This document shows positions 1 through 10,995 of a stretch of 64,000 bases of DNA, in pieces. Source of the stretch: Flectonema sp. DT1601 (Eukaryota > Euglenozoa > Diplonemea > Diplonemida > Diplonemidae); assembly GCA_964019425.1 (NCBI GenBank), contig OZ025787.1:1-64000 (forward strand). Direction: 5' to 3'. How positions within the stretch are numbered: the stretch's first letter is position 1; every line of letters starts with the position of its first letter. The notes beneath the pieces were generated by a model. The model was not told where the DNA came from. It made no database searches and saw only the letters and a program-made list of their open reading frames with translations. A program made the position numbers and the translations under genes.

Positions 1-2588
1 CGGGTTTGCTGGGGGGGTTTTGCGGGGTTTGCGGGTTTGCGGGTCCGTTTGCGGGGTTTGTCGTTTGCGGGTTGCGGGTTTGCGGTGTTTGCGGTGCGGT
101 TGGATCTGTTTGCGGGTTTTGCGGGTTTGCGGGTTTTGCGGGTTTGCGGGTTTGCGGTTTGCGGGTTTGCGGGTTGCCCGTTTGCGGCGTTTGCGGGTTT
201 GCGGGTTTGCGGTTGCTGTTTGCGGTCGTTTGCGGGTTTTGCGGTTTTGCGGGTTTTGCGGGTTTGCGGGTTTGCGGGTTTGCGGGTTTGCGGGTTTGCG
301 GGTTTGCGGGTTTGCGGGTTTGCGGGTTTGCGGGTTTGCGGGTTTGCGGGTTTGCGGGTTTGCGGGTTTGCGGGTTTGCGGGTTTGCGGGTTTGCGGGTT
401 TGCGGGTTTGCGGGTTTGCGGGTTTGCGGGTTTGCGGGTTTGCGGGTTTGCGGGTTTGCGGGTTTGCGGGTTTGCGGGTTTGCGGGTTTGCGGGTTTGCG
501 GGTTTGCGGGTTTGCGGGTTTGCGGGTTTGCGGGTTTGCGGGTTTGCGGGTTTGCGGGTTTGCGGGTTTGCGGGTTTGCGGGTTTGCGGGTTTGCGGGTT
601 TGCGGGTTTGCGGGTTTGCGGGTTTGCGGGTTTGCGGGTTTGCGGGTTTGCGGGTTTGCGGGTTTGCGGGTTTGCGGGTTTGCGGGTTTGCGGGTTTGCG
701 GGTTTGCGGGTTTGCGGGTTTGCGGGTTTGCGGGTTTGCGGGTTTGCGGGTTTGCGGGTTTGCGGGTTTGCGGGTTTGCGGGTTTGCGGGTTTGCGGTTT
801 GCGGGTTTGCGGGTTTGCGGGTTTGCGGGTTTGCGGGTTTGCGGGTTTGCGGGTTTGCGGGTTTGCGGGTTTGCGGGTTTGCGGGTTTGCGGGTTTGCGG
901 GTTTGCGGGTTTGCGGGTTTGCGGGTTTGCGGGTTTGCGGGTTTGCGGGTTTGCGGGTTTGCGGGTTTGCGGGTTTGCGGGTTTGCGGGTTTGCGGGTTT
1001 GCGGGTTTGCGGGTTTGCGGGTTTGCGGGTTTGCGGGTTTGCGGGTTTGCGGGTTTGCGGGTTTGCGGGTTTGCGGGTTTGCGGGTTTGCGGGTTTGCGG
1101 GTTTGCGGGTTTGCGGGTTTGCGGGTTTGCGGGTTTGCGGGTTTGCGGGTTTGCGGGTTTGCGGGTTTGCGGGTTTGCGGGTTTGCGGGTTTGCGGGTTT
1201 GCGGGTTTGCGGGTTTGCGGGTTTGCGGGTTTGCGGGTTTGCGGGTTTGCGGGTTTGCGGGTTTGCGGGTTTGCGGGTTTGCGGGTTTGCGGGTTTGCGG
1301 GTTTGCGGGTTTGCGGGTTTGCGGGTTTGCGGGTTTGCGGGTTTGCGGGTTTGCGGGTTTGCGGGTTTGCGGGTTTGCGGGTTTGCGGGTTTGCGGGTTT
1401 GCGGGTTTGCGGGTTTGCGGGTTTGCGGGTTTGCGGGTTTGCGGGTTTGCGGGTTTGCGGGTTTGCGGGTTTGCGGGTTTGCGGGTTTGCGGGTTTGCGG
1501 GTTTGCGGGTTTGCGGGTTTGCGGGTTTGCGGGTTTGCGGGTTTGCGGGTTTGCGGGTTTGCGGGTTTGCGGGTTTGCGGGTTTGCGGGTTTGCGGGTTT
1601 GCGGGTTTGCGGGTTTGCGGGTTTGCGGGTTTGCGGGTTTGCGGGTTTGCGGGTTTGCGGGTTTGCGGGTTTGCGGGTTTGCGGGTTTGCGGGTTTGCGG
1701 GTTTGCGGGTTTGCGGGTTTGCGGGTTTGCGGGTTTGCGGGTTTGCGGGTTTGCGGGTTTGCGGGTTTGCGGGTTTGCGGGTTTGCGGGTTTGCGGGTTT
1801 GCGGGTTTGCGGGTTTGCGGGTTTGCGGGTTTGCGGGTTTGCGGGTTTGCGGGTTTGCGGGTTTGCGGGTTTGCGGGTTTGCGGGTTTGCGGGTTTGCGG
1901 GTTTGCGGGTTTGCGGGTTTGCGGGTTTGCGGGTTTGCGGGTTTGCGGGTTTGCGGGTTTGCGGGTTTGCGGGTTTGCGGGTTTGCGGGTTTGCGGGTTT
2001 GCGGGTTTGCGGGTTTGCGGGTTTGCGGGTTTGCGGGTTTGCGGGTTTGCGGGTTTGCGGGTTTGCGGGTTTGCGGGTTTGCGGGTTTGCGGGTTTGCGG
2101 GTTTGCGGGTTTGCGGGTTTGCGGGTTTGCGGGTTTGCGGGTTTGCGGGTTTGCGGGTTTGCGGGTTTGCGGGTTTGCGGGTTTGCGGGTTTGCGGGTTT
2201 GCGGGTTTGCGGGTTTGCGGGTTTGCGGGTTTGCGGGTTTGCGGGTTTGCGGGTTTGCGGGTTTTGCGGGTTTGCGGGTTTGCGGGTTTGCGGGTTTGCG
2301 GGTTTGCGGGTTTGCGGGTTTGCGGGTTTGCGGGTTTGCGGGTTTGCGGGTTTGCGGGTTTGCGGGTTTGCGGGTTTGCGGGTTTGCGGGTTTGCGGGTT
2401 TGCGGGTTTGCGGGTTTGCGGGTTTGCGGGTTTGCGGGTTTGCGGGTTTGCGGGTTTGCGGGTTTGCGGGTTTGCGGGTTTGCGGGTTTGCGGGTTTGCG
2501 GGTTTGCGGGTTTGCGGGTTTGCGGGTTTGCGGGTTTGCGGGTTTGCGGGTTTGCGGGTTTGCGGGTTTGCGGGTTTGCGGGTTTGCG
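1..2588. repeat. TTTGCGGG octamer satellite array
   Basis: From about position 250 to 2588 the sequence is an almost perfect head-to-tail array of the 8-mer TTTGCGGG, close to 290 copies. The first 250 bases are a degenerate version with 7-, 8- and 9-base units and substitutions. Only a few length variants break the clean part, a 7-mer near 793 and a 9-mer near 2261. Every unit carries a GGG run, so the plus strand could form G-quadruplexes. Because eight is not a multiple of three, all three forward frames stay open and read the same artificial peptide period; this is not a gene. The G-rich strand points into the contig, opposite to a telomere at a left end. Confidence 0.97.
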
Positions 2589-3235
2589 GATTAAAAATGG
2601 GTAACTTGAAATAAGCCCCGTACCCACTATAGCCATCGTTTTCATTTTTGCATGCTTAGGCAAAGGAAAAACAAGTTTAATTCACAAAAACAAAAACAAA
2701 AATAACTTTGTGCGAGCGAAGCGAGCCTGGACGGGTATCTCTAGTGCGGTTTTGCGGGTTACAGGGAAGTTTGATAAAACTTGTTGTGAATGATTATAAA
2801 ATATTTTCAAACGTAACAGCAGATAATCTATAGAACATCAGAGTACTATTTACGAACATTAGGAAAACTTTACCATAGATAGATAGATAGATAGATAAGG
2901 AAGTCCAATACATTGCGTACTGTGCATCGCTGATACAGCAAACTAGGGAGCATCGGGTTAACTCCCTAGAGCTACGAGGCAACAGCAACGTAATTAGACC
3001 CAATCTTATTAGGATTGTTTTATTATAGCTTCGGCTGACGGGGCATAATGAACACAGTATGCCTATTGTCAGCTTTCCACCTTGTCCGATTGTTGTCAGG
3101 AAGTGATATGAGGATAACTAAAGAGAAAAGAAAACAAATAAATGAATATATAAAATTAAAAAGATAATAAAATAAAATATATAAAAACAAAGACTCTGGG
3201 GGCGGGGCGTTTGGATTCTGTAAGGGATAGAATTT
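2589..3235. other. Non-genic spacer with a TAGA microsatellite and a dispersed repeat copy
   Basis: No gene is visible between the octamer satellite and the LINE tail. The stretch holds a short isolated remnant of the satellite motif near 2746-2760, a (TAGA)n microsatellite at about 2876-2897, and one copy of a repeat that recurs at 33.5 kb. The remainder is AT-rich sequence without a recognisable signal. Confidence 0.7.
2885..3018 (+). repeat. Dispersed repeat, copy 1 (second copy at 33477-33609)
   Basis: About 130 bases starting at the TAGATAAGGAAGTCC segment match 33477-33609 in the same orientation with scattered substitutions and small indels. Shared blocks include GTCCAATACATTGCGTACTG, GAGCTACGAGG and AACGTAATTAGA. 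No reading frame or Pol III box is evident. It is probably a fragment of an interspersed element; the family is not recognised. Confidence 0.85.
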
Positions 3236-3283
3236 TTCTTTATTTTATTTTTTTTGATAATGTTGTATATAACTAAAGGAGAG

Positions 3284-6200
3284 TTATCGAACTTGTCTGT
3301 TAAACCACGCCGCATCGATACGGCTGTATTGGGAGTCCTGGATTTTGTCGAGGAGCTTTTTCATGCTTGTATCGTTGTTAAGATAGTCAGGATAGCAGTA
3401 CATCCATACCCAATCAATATTGGTATGTATTTCCTCTATGTCGGTGAGAGTGTAGGCTTCTTTAATGTACGCAACGACTGTTTTTCGTGTTGCTGTGTTG
3501 AAGGTCGGAAAGCTAGTCCACTTATACAAATGTTCCATAAGGTGCTGTTGAGGTATTGCCTGCCATAGTGGGAGTTCATGTAATTTCATTATCAACTTCA
3601 TAAGCTCTGGTTGGTGTTCTGTCGAGAAGAATTTGTGGAGGTTTTGACCGACATCCATTTCTCCTTGTTCAAGAGTTTCTGTTGGAGGGAAGTATTGTTG
3701 CACAATTGGGCGTAATGCGAGACAATTGAATAATAAGTGATGCGTGCTTGTTAACGGCTCGTTACAGAAGTTGCAATTCGTGAGACCCTGAGAGGGGATC
3801 TTGATCAAATGGTGGTGACCCGTGCGGAGGCGTGAAATGTGTACTTCATCAGACCGCTTCAGGTTTGGATGGAAGCGTTGAATTCTTCCCCCGAGGGTTG
3901 ACCTTCGAAAGCTACCTCTGTAATTTGGAGAGTATCAGAAGACGCTGCTTTACTTGCTTGCGAATCGGCCAGCTCGTTACCAATTATTCCACAATGGGAG
4001 GGCACAAATTGGAAGGTGATCGGGCGACGGAGCAGCATTATGCGTTTTAGTATCTCCATGTTCGTGGTGGATCTCTGGCGGAGATATCCCTTTGCCAGGC
4101 TGCTTACCGAGGACTGACTGTCGGTGATGATATGGACTCTCCCTCTGGGGAGCCAGGAGGAGTGTTCTTCCAACAGTTCAACTGCTGATAGGAGAGCTTG
4201 TTGCTCCGCATTGTATATCATCAGTGCAGGTGTATAGCGCTTCCTCTTAGAGAAGCATTTGTTTCCTATGATCAGACAGGCTGCATTGCCACATCGATAA
4301 TTCTGTTCTTTGTCTTGGAAATAGGACGCGTCAGTGTATAGTCGGGCGATTGCTGGCGGGAGTTTCTTCATTGTTGACAGAGCAGCTTCTAAGTTCTGAA
4401 CGGGTTCCAAGGATTTACGGAACTCTCTCCAGGGGTTAAAAGTTACATCTGGCGGAGGCTCCCATGGTGCTTGGTGATGCGGAAGGCAGTGGTGTGAACG
4501 CAACGATGGAGTAGGATATCTGTTGGAGTGGATGGAAGCAAATGTTTTCCAGATGCTCGATGTTTTCTCAGGGTCTAAGATGGACCACGAGGGGCTGTTC
4601 TTGTTATTACGCAAGAATCGTTCATTCATTAACGCAGTAGATTTCGAAAGGTGTAGTTTGAATGGTAATATGCCGGATTCTACTGAAAGGGCCGGTGTAG
4701 CTGTTGAGTTAAGGCAGCCGGTAAGTTTCCGTTGGAGAACACGTTGTGTCAGCTCAATCTCCTCCTGCGCCTTTTTGGAGAGGAGGGGAGCAAATGCTGC
4801 TAGACCATAATATGCTCTTGAGAGGATTAGACCGAAAATTACTTGTCTTATCACCTCTGTCTTTACCTGATATGATGAGACCATCGAGAGGAGAGCAATC
4901 CCACGTTTCAGAGTGTTCAGGATTTTTGTTTTCTGTGATTCAAAGGTAAGATTATCATCAATTATAACACCCAGGTACCGAGTTTGTTTCACCTGACGAA
5001 GTGGGATGGCGGCTGTCAAAGAAAATCCACCCTTCGGAATGGTGTTTATGAATTGCGATCGATTGTTCACGCTACGTCCATTTATACCTAAGGGAAAGAT
5101 GGGTCCGTTTTCAAAGTTAAGTAAAGCAGCAGCCCCATCATCTATATGATCATAAAAGAATTGATAAGACCCACGTGGAATTGGGACATCATCAACTGTC
5201 GAGGGGAAATAAAGACGCGGACGCCGACAGATGCGTTTGTCTTCCGTAAAACGTTTGCCTATGGACATGTATTCTGTTTTTGAATGGGATAATGACATTC
5301 TGGAGTTATCCAGACAGCATTCTACTTGACCTATTGCTTTGTTGGCTCTCGCTTCCAAATCGTCGATTGTCGAGCTACTTACATATACCGCAAGATCATC
5401 GGCGTATAGTAGTGAGGTGTCAGATACCGTAATGGACTCTGGTAAGGAGTCAACGTACATTCGAAAAAGTAATGGGCCAAGAATACTACCTTGGGGAACC
5501 CCCTTTGTACAGGCTATAGGTTTTGAGCGGGTACTACCATGAAGAAGGTGAGCGGTGCGATCTGAAAGGAAGTTGCCTATCCATCGTACAAAGGGAGCCG
5601 GTAGTAAAGGTTTTATCCTATCCATAAGTAGGTTGTGGTCTACGTTGTCGAAAGCCCCCGAAATATCAAAGAGTATGAGCACAGCGCATTGGAGATAGTC
5701 GCTTTTAGTTTCGGAGGCTGCGTTGATAAGTACTGCAATATTTTCGTCTGTTGTTCTGCCGGGGACAAATCCAGACTGCTTGGGATCAAGTCTATCTATC
5801 AATAAGTGCTCCAGTCTGGAGAGCATCAAAGACTCTATGAACTTCGATAATATTGAGGTCAAAGATATAGGGCGGTAAGATGCTGCATCAGTTGGGTCTC
5901 TCTTGTTTCCTTTATAGGTTGGGATCACATGAGCTACTTTTAAACATTTTGGCAGTGTTCCTCTATAGAATGACCAGTTGGCTATGCGTAGTATAAGATG
6001 TAAAGCTTGTTCACCCAGGTGGAGGAGCATGTTATTTGAGATTGCGTCAGGTCCGGTTGAGTCTGATCTTTTCAAGGAGTCCAGAACAGCTTGGGCCTCT
6101 GAGGTCGAGAAGGGCCTGCAAGAGGGATCGGAAAATGCCTGAGGGGAAACCGTAGGTATTTGAAGTTCATCCGAGCGTGAATCTGTAGGAAAGAAGCGCT

Positions 6201-7594
6201 GGTGAAGTGATTCTAGCGGAGCAGACGGGGTGTGAAGTCCAGTAGCCTCTCCCTTAAGTTCTCGTAATTTCTTATAGGTCCAAGAGAACCCTCTCTTGCC
6301 ACTTTGTAATAAAATATTTTCGGCATTGAGATTTGAGCGTTGATGTTGTGAGGCTTTTAATGGGTACCATTTGTTAGGTAAGGTGGAGATTGCAATACTG
6401 TCAATTGTTTTGAGAAGAGCCTTGCAGAGTTTGCTTAGAGATCTAATGTTATTTAGACGTGGGCACTGAGACTCGAGAGATGCTGTAAATGCTTTCCAAT
6501 GTAATTCCGTGAATTTATCGTAGAAGAATTTACGATGGGCTGGTATTTGTTGGGATGAAGAGAGTGGAGTGACGTCGAAATCGGTGATTATAGGAGTGTG
6601 GTCAGAGTTAACCAGGGAGGGATCTATTTGGATTGAATTGAAACACTTGAACTGAGGAGAATGTAAAGCAAGGTCAGGAGTTGTTCCGTGTGTTGGTATA
6701 GAAGGAGAAAGTTGTATGACTGCCAAACCATTATCAAGTATCCAATTACTAACTACCTTCCCTGAAGCTTTTCTAGGGATCTTATTGTTAGAAGACCACG
6801 ATTCGTGGTGGGCATTAAAGTCTCCGAAGGTGAGGTCACTCAAGTTGAAGGATTTCGGTAGGTGTAGAGCGTCTGGAGGGATATAGATGTTACAGGTCGA
6901 GACGTTACCCAGCACAGTTTTAAATGTACAATAAAGTGATTCAATGTAAGTATGACTACAGTCTTCTGCGATGAATTCGGCATGTAAGGAGCATTTGAAA
7001 TAAGACAGAAGGCCTCCACCAACAGTTTTATTTGCGCTGACTCTGTCACGACGATGTAGATCGAAGCCTTTAATTTGAAGAAGATCATCTGAATACATCA
7101 CTTTTTAACCATGATTCTTGGATATGAATAATATCGGGGTCGTAAGATGCAACTAGGTCTTCAAGATGAAGACGAGAAGATTTATAACGGTTCATGTTCC
7201 AGGAGAGGACGCGAAGAGGCCCAGGGTTGGGGTGCACACCTGAACGTAGGAGATTTACTCTCGCTGTTACTGTTTCATGGTACTGTTTCTTTGGTGGCGG
7301 TGGCATCACTGATTGATAGTCCCTTGTTAGGTCACGAGTTCTAGATCCTTCCTTGGCTGTGAGCGCTGAATTGGCACGAGGGCGGCGATCCTTGTCAGCG
7401 TTACCCTTATTCCTCTGGTTCTTTTGGGAATTGGTATCACCTCTGTGGGACCTGTTCAGTTTTTTTAATGCATCGAGTTCTACAGTAGACTCGTTGGTTT
7501 GATACCCTGGATCCTGGGGCGAGTAGTTCACGGCAGCATCCTCGGGAGTTATTTGATGGCCGAATTGGGTTTCAGTTTCATGGTCTACCGTCAT
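3284..7594 (-). pseudogene. LINE ORF2: endonuclease, reverse transcriptase, RNase H, C-terminal Cys/His finger
   Basis: Starts at ATG 7594. Residues 1-116 are polar; residues 117-126 form a 2A-like NPGP motif, and the APE endonuclease begins just after it (RVLSWNMN, later GDFNAHHESW and SDHTPI). The reverse transcriptase has FDISGAFDNVDH, GVPQGSILGPLL and the catalytic YADD at about 5386-5407. The RNase H domain follows (LYTDAS, ITDSQSS, VPSHCGIIGNELAD). The tail has RLRTGHHHLI and a CX2C-H-C finger (CNFCNEP). The frame changes twice: at a short A run near 7095-7100, inside the endonuclease, and near 3863, between RNase H and the finger. Either indels or homopolymer read errors would explain this. 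Similarity is unmistakable at the motif level. Confidence 0.93.
7217..7246 (-). other. 2A-like ribosome-skipping motif at the ORF2 N-terminus
   Basis: The codons read RSGVHPNPGP, immediately before the endonuclease start. The invariant NPGP of 2A peptides is present, preceded by GVHP rather than the standard DVEx. 2A-like peptides at this position are established for Ingi and L1Tc elements of trypanosomes and for some animal LINEs. Whether this variant skips is unknown. Confidence 0.6.
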
Positions 7595-7657
7595 CAGAGA
7601 GTAAGAGTTACATAAATTAGGAGAGCTAGGTGTTGGGGGTGTTGGTTCCGGTTGAAG

Positions 7658-9099
7658 TCAGCCACTCATTTCAACATCATCATCTGACCAATCGAATTTT
7701 CTATTCGAATCACAGCTGTCAAGCTGTAACTGCAACTGCTCATCGACAGATAATTTGTTTTCTTTGTAGACTGGACCAGTCGCCTTTACCGTCTTCACCG
7801 GAGTTTTCGAAAGTTTCTTAATTATCAAGTATTTATCACTACCCATAGGGAAGTAGTCTGGTGGGGTATTTTCGGAGTGGGCTATCATTAATCTGCTGTT
7901 CCCTCTCACGTATGACGCTCACTACTGTGTGAGTCCACACATTGCTGAGCGACTCTGACAGTTGGTCCCTTGAGTATCTGAGGAGTCCTCTTGCCTCTAT
8001 TCTGAACCTCTCACCATCAGGGAGCGGTGGCTGGGCGTGTGAACCTAACTTTTGTCTTATGCTGCTTTGTATGTTAGGTGGACACCTTAACCCGTAGCAG
8101 TTTTTGAAGCGGGCCAAGAAAAATTTCCCGCTTGACTTCGCGATCTGTGAAATGCTCTTCGCTTCCACATAATTGTTTGTCTTCAGGTGGACTGAGGGCC
8201 ATCTCTCGTCTCCTCTCGACCACGACGGAAGAGTGAAGAACAGGAACTCGCTCTTTCCATTATGGTCAAGAACTTTGTCAATCATTGTACTGTCGAGCCT
8301 CATACATATGGAAGTATGGACATCCGAGCTTTTGAAATTAAACAGCTCAACAGTTTTGGAGATTGAATCACCGAGCTGGTTTCTGACTTTCGAAAGGAGT
8401 TTCTTCTTATCTGATTTCCCCCAGTCTTGAGCGATAATAACTGGGTCCGATTTTAGTGTGGAGTCGGATTCGGATATCTTTGACCCACTGATATGCGTGA
8501 TGTAGCAGGTTCTGAAGTTGGCGCTTCCCGATTTGTTTACTGCTGGCATCGTTCGCTTTACTGAGGACTTATCCAACGCAGTTCTGGAGAGGGCTGCCCA
8601 GTTGTAAAGGCTTTCCTTTTTCATCGACTTGAGAATGTCGAGTTGTTCGTTACCGTTTACAAATACGTAGCTGTTGCAGGGCGTACGTTCAGGGTCAACA
8701 GCCACGTCGAATGTGACTGTATCACAATCCAGGGACGAGTCAAAGTACGAAGGATTTGTGAACTCGCCATGACGGCTGTGTTCTATCTGGTGAAGAGTCC
8801 TGGGCTGGTTTCCTCGTGCCTTTTTTGGTGGAGAACGGGACCGACTTCCAGGCGGTCGGTGCTTCCTTCTCTAATTTAGAAGTCTCCCACTTCTGTTGCT
8901 GTTTCTGTTTCGGCTGTTGTAGCTGAATCGGCTGCTGATTGTGCGGCAGCTTCTCGTTCTTCGTTCTTCCAAATTTTATTATCTTGGCCATAAGGCCGCT
9001 AATTTTTTTCACTGCCGACCTCTCGCAGAAATGGTCGGCGGCGAACAACTCCAGAAGCTCTATAGCTTCGCTCATTAAATCACTAAATGAATTAGTCAT
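7658..9099 (-). pseudogene. LINE ORF1 (nucleic-acid-binding type, unclassified), frameshifted
   Basis: Three overlapping frames together look like one ORF1 of roughly 480 residues, starting at ATG 9099 and ending at 7658, 63 nt before ORF2. The first part has a leucine-rich helix and a Gln/Lys-rich linker. The middle part has a compact 290-residue domain without a motif I recognise, and the end is acidic. No CCHC zinc knuckle is seen. Frame changes lie near 8757 and between about 7845 and 7905. It is assigned as ORF1 by position and by absence of any other function. Its domain type is unknown. Confidence 0.7.
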
Positions 9100-9346
9100 C
9101 TTGCTGTTTTCCTGATGGGTGGAAACCCGCACAAAATTGAAGTCTCACCCGGAAGGTTCGAAATCAATAAAGTACAGAATGTTATTTGTTTGTACACACT
9201 AGTGTAATAATTAATAATTTCAAAAAAGAATTGTTTCCCAAAAGGAGATGAATGCACACAACAGCGTCACCGATAACTAAGTTCTTGCATCTGACAATTT
9301 TCATTTAATTTTTTTGTAACAGTCTCCCAGAACGAGATCTTAGTAT

Positions 9347-9499
9347 CCAACTATAGCTGTGTTTACAATGCAATCATTGTTGTTACTTGAAATCCGTCCA
9401 ACTATAGCTGTGTTTACAATGCAATCATTGTTGTTACTTGAAATCCGTCCAACTATAGCTGTGTTTACAATGCAATCATTGTTGTTACTTGAAATCCGT
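9347..9499. repeat. 51-bp tandem repeat, three identical copies
   Basis: Units lie at 9347-9397, 9398-9448 and 9449-9499 and are identical base for base. 51 is a multiple of three, so short repeating open frames appear on both strands, but there is no sign of a gene. The perfect identity suggests recent expansion. It sits about 200 bases upstream of the LINE 5' region. Confidence 0.97.
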
Positions 9500-10115
9500 C
9501 CTCTCTTCGTCCCTTTCCATTTTGTTAATGAGGTGTGGTTGGCACAAAAAATAAAAAAAAAGGAAAAGATAATTGTCCGATAATTCAATAGTTGGGTTAC
9601 AGATACTCACTGTGTGGTCAACGTGTGAACACACTTAAAAGTGAACTCCTCGGAGAGGAAGAACTTAGAAAACACGTGAGTCTTCATAAAGTTGGAGAGA
9701 GGATACCAAAGAAGAATTCTTTCCTTGCTCTGTTCGGGAAAGCCTAAAGTACAGAACATTATCTCCTCGTACAGGACAAGGGACATGACTTGAATAATTA
9801 ATTATTATTATTTAATATTATAATAATACTCATACTTGTACCCCTTTAAAGGGGGCAAAATAAAGGGGAAATTAAAGGGCTTTTAATGCCCTTTAATTTC
9901 CGTAATTCCAAAATAAAGGGGAAATAAAGGGCTTTTAATCCAAATAAAGGGCTTTTTTCCCTTTTTTTCCAAAATAAAGGGGAAATAAAGGGGAAATAAG
10001 CGGAATAAAGGGGGGTGGGAAAGCCCCTTTATTTCCGCTTTATTTATTAAATCCCAAGGCACCCACCACGCTGCGTCATCCTAAGCCGGAAAGGAAAATT
10101 ACTCGAAAGTCGGGG

Positions 10116-10995
10116 CAGTTCGAACGTCAGCATTCACATCAGCAAGCAACCAGTCCTGAGTACTTAAAGAACCCAACCATTACGTGTATCAGCCACAGTC
10201 ACACTTAGTATAGCGTTAGTACAGAGGACACGGATCTGCTATGCAGGGAAGTGACTTGAACTCGTTCAACTAATTAATGTGTGTAGATATAAGCGCCGCG
10301 AATTGACGGGTCTGAAGTTATGCTTTCCGAAGAGAGCAACCACCCACGCGAGTGTTATTTTGACGCTATAACCTGTGACTTTCAACACGTAACAACCAGG
10401 GATAATTCTCAGTAAGGCCGCCGTCACCGTGAAGCTGCTACGAATATAACCCAACAAACTAGCAATTCCTCCAACCTTTTTCGTCAGTCGGGATTGTTAC
10501 ACGCCGGAAAAGGAAACTACTCGAAAGTCGGGGCAGTTCGAACGTCAGCATTCACATTAGCAAGCAACCAGTCTTGAGAACCCAACCATTACGTGCATCA
10601 GCCACAGTTAACCTGTAACTTTCAACATGTAACAACCAGGGATAATTCTCAATAAGGCCGCCGTCACCGTGAAGCTGCTACGAATAACAGTTCGAACGTC
10701 AGCATCCACATTAGCAAGCAACCAGTCTTGAGAACCCAACCATTACGTGCATCAGCCACAGTTAACCTGTAACTTTCAACATGTAACAACCAGGGATAAT
10801 TCTCAATAAGGCCGCCGTCACCGTGAAGCTGCTACGAATAACAGTTCGAACGTCAGCATTCACATTAGCAAGCAACCAGTCTTGAGAACCCAACCATTAC
10901 GTGCATCAGCCACAGTTAACCTGCAACTTTCAACATGTAACAACTAGGGATAATTCTCAATAAGGCCGCCGTCACCGTGAAGCTGCTACGAACAT
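10116..10995. repeat. 154-bp tandem repeat array with an upstream diverged copy
   Basis: Three units of exactly 154 bases start at 10534, 10688 and 10842 (CAGTTCGAACGTCAGCAT). They differ at only a few positions. A longer, diverged copy starts at 10116 and contains the same two halves separated by about 180 extra bases up to about 10455. The block ACTCGAAAGTCGGGGCAGTT precedes both 10116 and 10534. GC content is higher than in the flanks. No Pol III boxes, Sm site or protein frame was found, so the role is unknown. Confidence 0.9.

Larger units (their letters stand above)
3236..9132 (-). mobile_element. LINE (non-LTR retrotransposon) with APE endonuclease, RT and RNase H; Ingi/I-like
   Basis: A near full-length non-LTR retrotransposon on the minus strand. 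Its 3' end is marked by an A-rich tail, seen on the plus strand as a T-rich run at about 3236-3256, directly after the ORF2 stop. Reading 5' to 3' on the minus strand there is an ORF1 (9099-7658), a 63-nt gap, and an ORF2 (7594-3284) with an exonuclease-endonuclease-phosphatase domain, reverse transcriptase, RNase H and a terminal Cys/His finger. This order with RNase H is typical of the I and Ingi groups; clade assignment is inference. Two frame changes occur in each ORF, so the copy appears inactive unless these are sequencing errors. No target-site duplication could be fixed by eye, and the 5' end is uncertain. Confidence 0.93.

Noticed and set aside
1-250. Chromosome-end telomere
   Set aside because: The G-rich strand has the wrong orientation for a left end. 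Retained only as a finding.
6-2614. Three overlapping open frames of about 860 residues in the left 2.6 kb
   Set aside because: They are translations of an 8-base repeat, identical in all three frames. No gene would look like this.
9156-9167. B-box-like GGTTCGAAATC near the LINE 5' end as a tRNA or Pol III promoter
   Set aside because: The last positions do not match the B box and no A box sits at the right distance.
9340-9588. Paired open frames on both strands over the 51-bp repeat
   Set aside because: Open only because 51 is a multiple of three; no conserved protein or start context.
10116-10995. CRISPR-like array
   Set aside because: Units are contiguous 154-bp repeats without spacers, in a eukaryote.
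10534-10995. Tandem spliced-leader RNA or 5S rRNA genes
   Set aside because: No donor site after a leader exon, no Sm site, no A or C box and no recognisable 5S sequence on either strand.
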